From Isoetes taiwanensis (lineage: Eukaryota; Streptophyta; Lycopodiopsida; Isoetales; Isoetaceae): DNA of 64,000 bases. Within the stretch, counting starts at the first letter, position 1, and every line of letters starts with the position of its first letter. The position numbers and the translations under genes were made by a program. The notes below the pieces were generated by a model, which saw only the letters and a program-made list of their open reading frames with translations, ran no database searches and was not told the DNA's origin. This document shows positions 33,430 to 46,670 of the stretch, in pieces. The DNA lies in NCBI GenBank assembly GCA_021234155.1, contig JAJEKV010000057.1, positions 6,541,821-6,605,820 of the forward strand, in the 5' to 3' direction.

Positions 33430-33557
33430 GTGGAACGGGAAGGGGGAGGGCATTCTTGCCAGCCCCCTGACCTGCGGAATTCGGAGCGTCGTTGAGGCAC
33501 GACCGAATTCTGCAGGTCAGGGGGCTGGCAAGAATGCCTGACCCCTTCTCGTTCCAC
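33430..33557. repeat. Near-perfect long hairpin (fold-back)
   Basis: Arms 33449-33484 and 33503-33538 pair over 36 bp with a single G/A difference (a G-U pair in RNA) around an 18-nt loop. Outer bases (gtggaacgg... / ...cgttccac) extend the stem to 33430 and 33557 with a few mismatches. Could be a small fold-back element or a source of small RNA. Confidence 0.8.
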
Positions 33558-35010
33558 GACGTCAAGGAAAAATTTAACCGGATTCTACAGGTTTTCCATA
33601 GTGATTTGCCATTCTTGAGTAGAATAATTGCAGAAACTGCCGAAAGGCAAACCCACTTGCCTTGACGTATTCATCTTGGAGTGTTCTTTTTGAAGTCAAT
33701 CATCCACCCTTTTCCTTGCCATAATTATTTACAATCTAACCCTTTTCAATTGCCTTGCCATCTTTGTTCATCCGCGCTTTTTACTATAATTTATAGCAAA
33801 TTGGACTCAATTCCATTGGACTCTTTCTAGCTAATGTTTAGGAATACGGTTCAAGCAAATAATTGTTTAAGCCATCTAAATTACGATGATATATCTTTAA
33901 ACCATCTAAATCTTTGGTGTTATTATCTTTTTTTTAATGTGTACGTGTGTGTGTTTTCTTTTTCTTTTTCCTTCTATTCACTTTCTAAAACTTGGACTTA
34001 ACTCGAGGTCTTACAAGTGCTAGTTTAAGGTTTTAATCAGTAGAGCATGTTCCAAAACAACAACTTTGTGTTAAAGTTTGCTAATAAAATATTTCTAAAC
34101 TTCTCTTTGTTAGACGTTGATGCCTAATTTAGGAATTCTTCAAGGTCCAGTACTTTTTCTAGAGTTACAGGATTCGCACCGAGTAGTTGCAACCTATTAT
34201 TTGGCAAGCTTTTTCTTAAAAATGACCACTGAAAAGAGGCCATAACAAAAATTAAAAAGGGGGGAACCCTTTATTGTTCGAAGCATGAGCCTCTTACTTG
34301 GCCCAATATTTCCTCTAGCTACATTGTCCAAATTGAGTAATCATGTTATTACATATGTGAAATAGACAAGATGTGGCAAGCTAGCGCACCACCCGACCAT
34401 GAGCTCCCAGTAACCCAAGTAAACAAAATGGCATCTCTCAAGCAATATATATAGCTTGGCTACCCTTTCTCCCTAAAGGCTCTAAACTTGGATGACATTT
34501 TATCATAGAGGATCCCATATAAAGGTCCATGTTTATGGCATATTGCATTCCCTCTATCTTGCCATTAGAGTTGCAAAATGTGCTATCAAATGCCTTTGGT
34601 TATCCTAGCATAACCCTTCCTTGGCCCTCGTTTAAACCGATTAGTAGAAGCACGTTCTTGCACATCTTGTTGCCCCTTGACTTCCCTTGCCTTCTAGCCC
34701 TTATATTCTTTATCACATTGCCAGAACCCATAAAACATCCCCCACAAGTTTTGTTGACAAACTTGATCAAAATTTGTTTTCAGCCACTAGTGGATTTATT
34801 TATCAGAAATTGTTTCCAATTTAGACTTCGGAGTCATCAATCAATTTTAATTCGTGTGTGAGGTAAGTCTTTACATCGATAAGTTTTTGGAAAGAGACAT
34901 TTGGCTATAACGTGCCTTTTCCAACCTCACCAGCTGAAGATCCTTTTTATGCGTATCTTTCTTGAAGTGGCCCTTTTGGATCCTCATCCATACCCAATGA
35001 AAAGACATTG
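33558..35010. other. Intergenic region, no gene seen
   Basis: A/T-rich. An open frame at 34529-34861 has a low-complexity hydrophobic product with no recognisable domain. A piece near 34000-34055 resembles the duplicated unit at 35011-35142. Confidence 0.5.
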
Positions 35011-35142
35011 GTTGTCAAATTAGAATTTGAGATGTTACAAGCGATAATTTAAAGTCTTAACCACTAGAACATCTTAGGAACGAAGGTTGTCAAATTGGAA
35101 TTTGAGATGTTGCAAGCATTCAAAGTCCTAGCCACTAGAACA
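35011..35142. repeat. Tandem duplication of a ~65-bp unit
   Basis: Two copies (35011-35072 and 35086-35142) of a unit starting gttgtcaaattrgaatttga and ending ccactagaacat. A third diverged copy lies near 34000. Confidence 0.75.
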
Positions 35143-35177
35143 TGCCCTAAGGGACATTTCAGAACAACTTTCTATTA

Positions 35178-36445
35178 AGGGAGGGAAACCCTAACTTGCC
35201 CATTTTTCGTTTCTAGGGTTTTAGAACTCTGTTTTGGCTGCCTCAACAGCCAAAACCGCCTCCCAGACTCTGCTGGAGAGAATTGCAACCTTAGTTTCCC
35301 TTGACTCGAGCGTTTCAGCAGGATGGTCGAGTCAGGTCAGGAGGAGCCACTCAAGGATCAGGTATTTGGCCAATTAGATAGTCTAAACCCTATTTCAGTC
35401 GTAGAATCAGTAGGTTTAGCCTATTAAATTGCCCATAGCAGCCTTCTAGATCTCTAGATACCAGCCTCTAACTAAAGAACCTAACTCTATGATATAGATT
35501 AGATATAGTTCTTTAGTTCTTCTGTGATGTATATGGATGATGTATCTCTATGAACTCCTTGTATTGGGAAGGGGGGGTAGAGACCTAAAGCTTGGTAGTA
35601 GATGCTCCTAGATTAGCCTCTCTAGCACATTATAGATTCGCCTGGGTGGTACAAGAGCCACACACGTTTGTGGGTGAAGGGGCGACCGGGCTAAGAAGGA
35701 GGTTCATGTTCTGACTCTTGAACGATCCCTCTGGTGTGTAAGGCCTACCGGGGATCATTGTGACTAGGTCTAATGGCTTACCACTGAGTGCGGGTGAGGC
35801 ATGGACTCGACACCCGTGAAGTGGTGTACACTTTCCGGTGGGTTCACGAATATGGGCAAAGGGCCCTCTAGTCACCTTGAGTCGGCATGTAGATCTCCGG
35901 AGGGAGTGATCCCTTCCCCCCCCATCGGGCCGGGAGGATGAAACCGGGGAATAGCCCTTTTGGCTATGCATCCGTGAACTCTGATCGAGTCCCGACACTT
36001 TTCACCTACTTTGCAAAGTGTGCAATGAGGGGCGGATGGAGTGGACAACCCTATGCCATGTTCATATGCCGCCCAAATCCATTGCCATGAATTCATCCCG
36101 GCAATGAACTCGGAGACCCAAGCCGCCGGTCATCCCCTTGAGTCCGAGCCTTGGGTAGAATTCCCCATATGTATTGTGCTCACCCCGCTTATGCGGATGT
36201 GATGGACCACCCTTCGAGGTGGATATGTGCTTATGTTATATAATCGACATGTATGTTTACGCCCGCAGCCTAGGTAGACCACGAGGGAGACGGGGTAAAA
36301 TGACCCCTTCACTCTTCCCACTTTGGAACCCGCGGTTCTGCGGTGTTATGTGGGAGGGCTCTGTACGCACCTGAGCTGGTATGGGGATGAACTCCCCGTT
36401 TGTATACTGCCGAAAGTAATCGTATAATGCAGTAGGGACGTCACA
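35178..36445 (+). repeat. LTR fragment or solo LTR of the D/E chromovirus family
   Basis: Opposite in orientation to the LTRs of element D. It shares the gggcggatggagtggacaac block and ends with GGGACGTCACA at 36445. The first ~150-200 bp of U3 present in D are missing. The bases after 36445 are not a PBS, so this is a 3' or solo LTR, not the 5' LTR of a neighbouring element. Confidence 0.8.
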
Positions 36446-38239
36446 ACCCAGGGGCGTGGGCCATTGAGGGAGGGGGAGCAGGGTATGGAGCTAGAGTACG
36501 TGAGTGGCCCTAGGGATCTGTAGCAGCATTTGGTAGGCGAAAATGCACATCCTGCCTCGGACTAGTCCTGCGGTTCCCTCTCGATGGCGGATGCTTCTAA
36601 CCTTGGCGAGCTCTTATCTGCGTGACTCTTATTGCTTTGGTGTGAGGTCTCTATCCACATACATGGACATCCCTTTCAACTGCTCGCCCTGACGCAATAT
36701 GGCACCCCGCACCTGTGCATCTACTACCATGAATATGACAATGCGGTTGTGATCAGGGCATTAAGCACCGTGGCGACTTGCTCTTGCAAGGTGGACAGGC
36801 ACAGTGAACGTCATATAGTCGAGGATCTGGGTCCAGATTTGGTGAATGAGAATGTTCCCTTCTTCTTTCGATAGGCCTTGGATTACCACTCTCTGTCTGC
36901 GCTCCCGAAGTTCTGTGGCCTGGTCAATGTCAGACGTGGGCTGCAGCGTGTGCTGGGGTGGCGGTGGCATGGGGTGGCTTGGTGCTGTGAACTCTGGAGT
37001 TCAGGTCCTGTAGTAATTGCTGCTGCTTTGCCATCTCATGCATGCACTGCTGCAGAAGTTCATGAGCCTCTGCATGGAAGCCCTTGCCTTGCATGGTGAT
37101 GGCCGCTCGCAGTGGCAACTCTCGGTCTCGAGCAACGAGGCTGTACTCAAGTTCTAGCAAAATGAGGGCACTTCTCATGACTTGACTGTATCTGGCTCTC
37201 CTTCAAGGCGGCCTGCACTCCTCGTGTTGTATTGTTAGCCTCCTTAACCTCTAATTGAAGCTGAGAAAGATGGATGGATGGATGGATGGATAGTACTTTG
37301 TATATCATAAGTATGTGAATATCATTAGAATAGCTTCCTTAAGTTACTGTGAATATAATTAAAGTTGATGCATGTTCGTAATAACGTATCACATTGTAGG
37401 TGGAATAATGTAATATTCCCCTAGAGTATATGCTAAGAATACATACACTCTAGGACCACGTCACCGTACAAGGCTCGCCAACAGACTGATACTTGTTGAG
37501 AAGAGCCATACCTAGCATGGAGAGGCCAAGTTATTATGATAACTTAAGGAGGTCTATTTTCCAAGTGGACTCACACTATTGGTATCATATGACATGGATG
37601 CATCCTATTTGTGCCATGAAAGCCAATCATGTGGAACCCTAACCTATTTAGCCCCAAAAATCTAGACTAGGTCCACTTTTGTACTATCTTCTGTCAGCCA
37701 ATCTCAATCGTGTCAACAGTTTCAATTCAAGAAGTTATGGATATATCAGGAGCTGAAGGTAGCAACTCAAGGGCAGGGACTTGGAGTAGATAAATTGGTA
37801 GTTTGCACTCCACATAGGTTAGCATGTTGTATCTCTAGATAGCCACTCTAGAACTCACAATTCTCATCATGAACCCCAATCAATGAACTCTAACTATAAG
37901 TTAAGTGAATGTGTTTAGGATTAGTTAAGTCTATGTGATATTCTTTTTATGATGATGCTTGAACATGGTTTGCACCTCTTGTGTATGAGGAAACGTGGAG
38001 TAGAGATATATTAGTCATTATAGATGATGCTCTTAGCTTAGGTCCAATAATTAGGAGCTCGTAGAGGAAGGGACGAGATGATACCCCCATGTCCTCTACT
38101 AGCCTTCTTGGCCATTCAGGACGAGAGTTAAATAGGGGCCCACTCGATGGCAAGGAAGCTGAATGGAAAATGCCCCCATAGAGTATACAACATCTAGCAT
38201 ATGAGATGAAGGAGCATCGGAAATCTATATACGTAGAAG
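36446..38239. other. Spacer with degenerate coding-like stretch and a (gatg)n microsatellite
   Basis: On the minus strand 37178-36761 encodes, in two overlapping frames, a helical Gln/Leu-rich product (HELLQQCMHEMAKQQQLL) that may be a gag or gene remnant; not recognised. A gatg microsatellite is at 37269-37290. Nothing else is supported. Confidence 0.45.
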
Positions 38240-39400
38240 GATGGAGATAAATGCTTGATTACGACATACGTGGATGACTGTGTCATCTTTATTAATGACA
38301 AGGTTTGGATAAGCAAATGAAAAATGTCATTGAAAAGTCACTTCTAGATGACACGTGTGGGAAAGCTCAAAAACTATTTAGAATGGAAGTCAAAAGAAAT
38401 AGACTAAAGTGTATTTGACTCAAGCGCAATATACTAAGCAAATGCTAAATACGTTTAGAATGTTTAAATGCAATCCTGCTAAAATTCCCATTGCTTCTGA
38501 TCTAAGAATTAGCAGTAGAATGTGTCCTAAATCTGCATTGGAAGAAAAGAAAATGAGAACAAAGCCATATCATAAAGTAGTTGGCTATTTATATATGTTG
38601 CAAATTGCATCAAGCCAGATATCACCAAAACTGACAACTTTTAGCAGATTCAACAACAATCCATGCATACAACATTAGGTAGCTGCTAAACGAGTGTTGA
38701 GGTATTTGAGGGGGATCATGGTCATTTCACACAAAGCCGAACAAAGTGAGCTAATTGGCTATGCAGATGCTGATTGAGGGGCAGACGTAGATGATACAAA
38801 ATCTACATCTGGATGTTTGTGAGATAAAAAAAAAATAGCATGTCATGGGCAAACGAAAAATAAGAATGTGTTACACAATCAAGTGCAAAAACAAAATATG
38901 TGGCAGTTTTATTAGCATCATCAGAGATCACATGTTTAGTGAATTGGAGCATGCAGATAGATAGATGGATAGATAGGTAGATGATATTTTAATGCCTACG
39001 AGAAGCTATAGCTTATGAGACTATTTATAACACACCCAGATGGGCCCCCTCCATTGTACATGGCTGAAGCGGGTCCTTCCCTCACCAACTTTATAACGAT
39101 TCATGGTCATTTTCACAACAAGGTATTGAACTCGTGACCTTGTGCATGACAATTTAGAGTCTTAAGAAATCCACTTCTCTTTATCCTAATAACAAAAGTG
39201 GTCTGGCAATGAGTAAAAACAAAAAGCAGGTACATCATGAAGTTGAAAAAGAGAATTTGAAGTGAATCACATCCCCACAAACTTGCAGCAAGCAGACATG
39301 CTCATAAACATTCTGGTGGAGCCAAAGCATTTGGCTAAACGGCAAGTAGGAGTGTTGAATTGTAGAGGCTGACGGTGAGACTGTTAGATACTAATAACCT
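38240..39400 (+). pseudogene. Ty1/copia pol remnant (RT end and RNase H)
   Basis: Pieces in order: YVDDCVIF (RT catalytic motif, about 38262), YLTQAQYTKQML, a VVGYLYMLQIAS block, LRYLRG, GYADADW (RNase H, about 38760), SAKTKYVA and a terminal LVEPKHLAKRQVGVLN near 39330. Many stops and frameshifts. A polypurine-like run and TGTTAGATAC near 39380 may mark the 3' LTR. A gata-type microsatellite is at about 38956-38985. Confidence 0.75.
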
Positions 39401-41659
39401 CTAAAAGTATCTACATGGGGCCATTTTTGTGCAGTTGGATTGTAAGACCAGATAGTCATAGATGCAGATTAGAAAGCTGAATCTACAACGGGGCTTTTCA
39501 AAAAGTAACAAGGTGGAAACGAAAGTAGCTGTGACGTTCCACATATTTATATGGTGTATGTATAAATATACCGACACGTCACGGGCCGAGGATACGCCAT
39601 CATGGGGGTATGTAACCTAACCACAAAGGATTAATTTAGCTATGCTAAATTAATAAGGCTTTAATTAAGGGATAATTGCCTAATTAACTTAATTAAGCTA
39701 ATCAAATTAAGCTAATTAATTAATTAGTAGAGGACACCTGGCCAAACTCGATTGGCCAGAAGAAGGATGCTAATTTGAGGCAGCAAATTGGATCCCTATC
39801 CCAATTTGGCCCCAAATCGAACCCAGGAGCAGGATCAGTTGATTGCCCAGCCTACTCAAGCATGGAGATTCCACATGACAACGGTTCCAGTTGTAATTCG
39901 GGTTAGTGGATAGGTTAACTTGGGATTTCCAGGGCTAGCGCCTCTGCCAGGCTTCTTTGTTGATCTTTTGCTGTTGAATAACCCTTGTTTGATAGTTAGA
40001 ACTGTTCTCAGCTCTTGATTATGTGCTGTGATGGATGGATGTATCTTTGGTAGCATCTCTGTTAGTTCTTCCAGAAAACAGGGATTAAGGGGGGTAGAGA
40101 CCTCTGTAACCTATGCATATTTAGTATGCTTCTATTAGATCCGGTAATACCCATTAATTGCGGCATGTGTACAAGATCCCACCGAGCTGTGGAATCTATG
40201 GCATCATTGAAGCACCAGATAAGGGGCCGTAGTGATGAAGTGTGGGGTGGGGTCTCGCCTGAGCATAAAAGGCTACGGGAACTCCTTCAGTGAGCTAGGT
40301 CTAATAGTCAGTCACGTAGAGGGCCGGGTATGGGTCTGACACTCCCTGGGTACAGAGGTATGACCCATATGGGGCATCTTGTACTTTGAAGATAAAGTTA
40401 GGGGAGTAAGTCGGGTACGGAAGGAGATGCTGATGGATCTCCTCCTCTAGCTTACCCATGGATTCACTGCGACTCTGGAAGGGGACACTTCTCTGACCTG
40501 CCTCATCGGACCAGGGAGATGTAACCCGGAGTAGTCCCGAAAGGTGATTCCTTGGGATTGCGTCTCCGGAAGGCTACAATGGCGCCATAGCTTGATTCAG
40601 CTCATCTGCAAAGTGTGCAAAGGAGGGGCGGATGGAGTGGACAACCCGAGCCAATGTTCTATGCCAGCCACTGCCATGTTAACACTAGAGTTGTCTCAGG
40701 GACCTGTTTGGGTTCATCAACATGTATGGGTCCCTCAATTCCTTCTCTATATTAGGGCCTAGTTCTTCATGATACTTATGAGATTTTAAATATGAACACC
40801 TGAATCGTAAGACTAACTCGAAGTTGTACCACCATATTCGATGGCAAAATAAAATTCTTCACAAGTTTGGCACAATCGCACCTTGAAATACACTCAATTC
40901 AATGGTTTCGATGATATGATATAATCCCATGACACTCAACATGGAATACATATTTCAAAATAATATTAATTTTCTATGAACGTAGCCTATAAATGCTACT
41001 CATTTTTCAAATTTCATGTGATTTCATAAAAAATTGATGTATCAATGAGCAAATCATAATTTCAGTCCTTGAAAGACTCAGTCAAATCCCTAAGGAATTT
41101 CTGTAAAACAGACATCTAGGAACCATTTCATATCCATGATATTTGAAATCGAATAAGAATGTGAAGGTACTATCATTTTTCAATGGAAATAAATACTAAA
41201 TACTACACGTCTTGCTAAATGGATTTCATTTTTTTAAAAAGGGAAGTAATACAATGAATTTTCAAAATTTTGACCTTCGGGGGACCTAACTGGGTCCATA
41301 AAGAACTTTTGAACTTCAAATTTCAAGGAATTATTTCTCGAAAATTCTACCATAGATTTTTCTAATTCTTCTTGGATAGGCATATTCACCCCTTATTCCT
41401 TAATCTACACCGTACGTAAAGTTCCTCGTTTGTGGGGTATGCAAGTACAAAATTTGCTATACTGTATAACAAGATTCGCAAAATACTATAAGATTTCAAG
41501 CGGAATACTATATGGTGTTGATTTCGTACGTGCAAAATACAATAATGAGGGCTCTCGCTGCCCTACGTCACCCCCCGTGTGAATATGCACCCAAACTAAA
41601 GGGGGTTTAAGGGGGATTTTAATTTAAATGTGTTGGACCCAATGGTCGTGTTAATTAAT

Positions 41660-41795
41660 GTCAATGGTAGTTATGTGTTGGTTGTTAATGTCAATGGTTG
41701 TTATGTGTTGGTTGTTATATGTTGGAGGATTTATGTGTTGGTTGTTATATGTTGGAGGATTTAATTTTTATATGTTGGATGTTAATGGGTTGTGT
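41660..41795. repeat. Tandem repeats of gttatgtgttggtt type
   Basis: Alternating 28-31-bp units built from gttatrtgttgg with gttgttaatgtcaatgg or aggattt parts. Confidence 0.75.
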
Positions 41796-42454
41796 TGCAA
41801 AAAAAAATTTTTGGCCCCTTCGGGGCCTTAGGGACGTCACACCCCCCCGGTGTGACAAAAATTTTAGAATTCAAACCAGAAAAAAACTAGAATTCATTTG
41901 AGGCTTTCATCACCTGTAGCTTTTGAATTTCATCACAATAAAACAAATAGAACATAAGTAAAAGTTACCATAAAGATAGAGCAGATTGATCCCATTATTC
42001 TGAAAGTCATAAAGTTTGCAACACCCATACACAAACATTTTTCAACTGGAATTTAACAGCAGCCTTTGGCCTCCATGGATTCTTGTGGTGAGAAACCAAA
42101 GTGGGAAACTTTTCTGCTTGTTAGTACAAGGATCTAGAAGCCTTAAAATCTAAAAATGCATGGTAATTTTTTGCAAGCTTCATTCGGAATGAGCCATAAA
42201 ACAATATCCAATAGCTAACTCAGATTAATCAACTGGTAGGATGTGAAAGCCTACCAAACCCGGCCGGAAAATTGCTGCTTTAGCATAGATAACTTAACCA
42301 AACATATCCATATCATACACTATCAAAAAGATCTCGGAGAGAGCTTTCCAACGCAATAAACATCATCTCAAACAGAGCTCTGGATCAAAAGTTATGATAA
42401 GAAATGTGTTGCTGGTGGGGAAACTGCACTACATGCGCCCTTCAAGCCCTTCAT

Positions 42455-42585
42455 GTGCCCATTATGCACCACACACACAAAAAGAGGGCTTTTGTTGTGA
42501 GCCATTGGTTGTTGACCATTATGCACCACACGCACAAAAAAAGGGCTTTTGTTGTCAGCCATTGGTTGTTGACCATTGGAAAAAA
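42455..42585. repeat. Tandem duplication of a ~62-bp unit
   Basis: Two copies of a unit starting attatgcaccacacrcacaa and ending attggttgttgacc. Confidence 0.85.
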
Positions 42586-43414
42586 AAAGGCTAAAATCAA
42601 TGGCTCAGAAATGGTGCACTCTAGATGTACGCATTAGTACATCCATTTGAATACATCACGAAATCATAGGAAAACCTTAGTGAAAAGCGTACAAAAACAC
42701 AAAGAAAACCCCCTGTTATTATGCTACATATTCGTGATTTACAAGATGGAAGAATTAGAATTCCTAGGATATTTGCAAAATAATGTGAGAAATGTTAAAG
42801 ACTTTGAGAATAAACTTGACCCCTTTGCATTCGACTCCACATTATGTTTGGTAATAGAAGCTTTCTATATTTTTCATAAATTTTTTCTTAAATGTACACT
42901 CATGAAGGACAACATATTGTGAGTATGTAGGCAAATTCTTTATCTCGGAGCTATAATAGAATTTCAAAAAAAGTGTACGAATGAACCCATTTGGGTTCAT
43001 CAAGGGACAACTCTAGTGTTAAGATTCTGTCTGCTGATCTCCTGAGACCTAGCCGTCAGTCGATCCCCATTGGAGTCTGAGCCGGGGTAGAACCTTGGGT
43101 TTGGGATGTTTTCCTTAGCATTAGATATATCTTCTCTGTTGTTATCAGTTGGATGGATGTGCCACCCTTCGTGGTGGTTACTTATTATATGATTATGTTG
43201 TGTGCTAACCTTGTATTCACGCTTCCGCGGTATAGGAGATCCATTGAAGGTATGGACCGGAATGACACCTCCGTGTCCTTCCCCCGGGTATCTGCTATGC
43301 GGGTAGTCCGAGGTAGACGGAGGGCCCTGCTCATGGCGAGTTGATTGCCATGGGAAGGGGAAGTCCCTGTATGTATACGTCTGGAGTGCCGTATATGTTT
43401 AGGGAGCGTCACAG

Positions 43415-43426
43415 TGGTATCAGAGC
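43415..43426 (+). other. Element E primer binding site (initiator-Met tRNA)
   Basis: TGGTATCAGAGC, a perfect plant initiator-Met PBS, one base after the LTR end. It fixes the plus orientation of the element. Confidence 0.95.
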
Positions 43427-43454
43427 TGTGATTTTGGTTGACCGAAATCACAGC
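43425..43454 (+). other. Hairpin overlapping the PBS end
   Basis: GCTGTGATTT...AAATCACAGC forms a stem of about 13 bp with a short loop. It overlaps the last two bases of the PBS. In RNA it could act in dimerisation, packaging or control of priming. Confidence 0.7.
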
Positions 43455-44151
43455 ACTGACCAAATTTTTAACCGTTAGTTCGGTAGTTACGTGGGAGCTT
43501 AAGTTTAGCTGGACTGCCTAACTTTTTGGTGAATTAGTCTTTTTGCTAGGTGTATGTAATAAATTGTTTGAGATTTAGAAAGTTTAGGGTGGATTTGGTG
43601 GGGAAATGGTGTAATTAGAAGACCCAAGTTTGGATGGGCCGTAACTTTTAGTGGGTAGCTCAGATGGAGGCGAAAATTGTTCCAGCGGCTCCGGCACATC
43701 CCAAATACCCTAGGGGGCATGTTTTCCGAGGCAAAAACGATGACCCGAAGGCCCAAAGTCAAAAGGTGCGCTGACTGCGATTAGGGTGCTTAGAATCGAA
43801 AGTTATGAGCGTATTTCACACTCAGCGCACCTATATGGTCCGCCGTATAAAATACGCGTTTTTTTTTATAAAAAAAATAAAAATAAAAATAAAAAAATAA
43901 TGTATAAAGTTTTTTTTTAGGAAAAAAGTTTTAGTTTTCAAACTTGTGTCTTTGTTTGAAAGTGTGTTTCCCTTGTCGCCTTCCTTCCGCCATAGCCGCC
44001 AGATTTGAGCTCCAACGCCGCCATAGCCGACCTTGCTCTGCACCCTGTTTCTATCAAACCCTAGCGCCTCCACATAGGGTCTAGCGCCAACCTATTTTTT
44101 TTCCCAAGCGCCATACTTTCTGCTACTAGTGCCTACAACCATTTGTTCGCC
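43455..44151 (+). other. Element E leader
   Basis: About 700 bp between the PBS hairpin and the first extra ORF, with a T/A low-complexity run at 43859-43915. No ORF is supported. The D-type hairpin repeats are not seen here. Confidence 0.6.
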
Positions 44152-45858
<1,707 letters not shown>

Positions 45859-46229
45859 CATTAAGTTTTTACTTTTTTTCTTAAACATTGTATAAACTTG
45901 ATATCAGTTATCGATGTAAACACTTTTTTTTTGGAATACGGAATTAAATTGTGCATTTTTTTTTTTTTTTTTTTTTTAGAAACGGCAGAGGAGTTATATT
46001 ACATGTAATACATAGTAATACAAAATGCACAGAGTAGAACTCTGTTATAAGGCCTTAACTAGGCCTGTCTCTCCAAAAGGAGGAAAATTCAGTTAAAAGA
46101 GAACACTGTTTTAAGGATTAGATCCAAAATATCGATAATTTAAAGTTCAAGTTTACTGCATAATACTGAAAATATAAGATAGTCAGGTTTTGTTGAGGCC
46201 TCAATCATCCCGAACTCCATCAAGAGTTA

Positions 46230-46649
46230 TTACTGCAAAGGCATGGGTTGTGTTCTCGAAGAGCAGAGTGTCAAGTTCCACAGCCCCAAGCGCAGCCGAG
46301 TCCAGAATATAAAGTATCCAAGATTCTCTTGCACCAACACAAATTTTAAGCTTGTCCTCAAAGTACGGCTACCGAGATCCCCGCTTAAAAATTGCCGGAT
46401 ATCCTCGCCTCTCGTGATCTTCTCCAGTGTTTTAACCATGATGGTTTCCGTCTTTACCCAGAGCAAAGCTTCCAGAACTTCTTGATGAGTCATTGGCCAT
46501 GTATCCTCTGGTACCTCTCTCATGTGACCTCCTTCACGGTGTTTGTTGACCAGGTACTCTGCCATCACCAGCACAAAGATTATTAAAATAAGAAGAGAAA
46601 AATGCATAGAACCCTTGAAAGGATCCCAAACCATCCCAATTTTTGTCAT
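46230..46649 (-). CDS. Small third ORF at the 3' end of the LINE
   Basis: 139 codons, starting 20 bp after the ORF2 stop and open without a break. The N-terminus has a strongly hydrophobic segment (SLLILIIFVLVMAEYLV, residues 18-34) like a membrane anchor; the rest is mixed, with a WPMTHQEVLEALLWVK block. Plant L1 elements usually end with ORF2, so this ORF is unusual. It may be read by reinitiation after ORF2. Chance or captured sequence are alternatives. Confidence 0.4.
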   Translation of the reverse strand: MTKIGMVWDPFKGSMHFSLLILIIFVLVMAEYLVNKHREGGHMREVPEDTWPMTHQEVLEALLWVKTETIMVKTLEKITRGEDIRQFLSGDLGSRTLRTSLKFVLVQENLGYFIFWTRLRLGLWNLTLCSSRTQPMPLQ

Positions 46650-46670
46650 AATTTGTTCCCCCTGCTCAAT

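Larger units (their letters stand above)
40683..43018. mobile_element. TIR DNA element of 2336 bp flanked by TTAA
   Basis: Ends CACTAGAGTTGTC (40683) and GACAACTCTAGTG (43018) are perfect 13-bp inverted repeats; a further tgatgaaccca-like subterminal stretch is shared. TTAA stands on both sides (40679-40682 and 43019-43022), as in piggyBac-type insertion, while CACTA at the tip recalls EnSpm elements, which make 3-bp duplications instead. Taking it out rejoins the LTR of element E. It has no transposase ORF; open frames inside (for example 42647-42922) look like chance. It includes the tandem repeats at 41660 and 42455. Confidence 0.8.
39530..43413 (+). repeat. Element E 5' LTR, interrupted by a TIR element
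   Basis: Starts TGTGACGTTCC and ends AGCGTCACA, so the termini form a 7-bp inverted repeat. Without the 2340-bp insertion its length is about 1544 bp, as in element D. It holds the family block aaagtgtgcaaaggaggggcgg (40615-40636) and a ggtggttacttattat block near 43174. Confidence 0.85.

Noticed and set aside
34529-34861. 110-codon plus-strand ORF in the intergenic region
   Set aside because: Hydrophobic, low-complexity product in A/T-rich DNA without domain, promoter or homologous copy in the window.
36632-36874. Plus-strand ORF in the spacer after the LTR fragment
   Set aside because: Overlaps a more protein-like minus-strand stretch; neither has domain support, so only the spacer is described.
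41560-41860. A further nested element with cgtcac/gtgtgac motifs inside the TTAA element
   Set aside because: The C-rich motifs near 41567 and 41834 do not form clean termini or target duplications.
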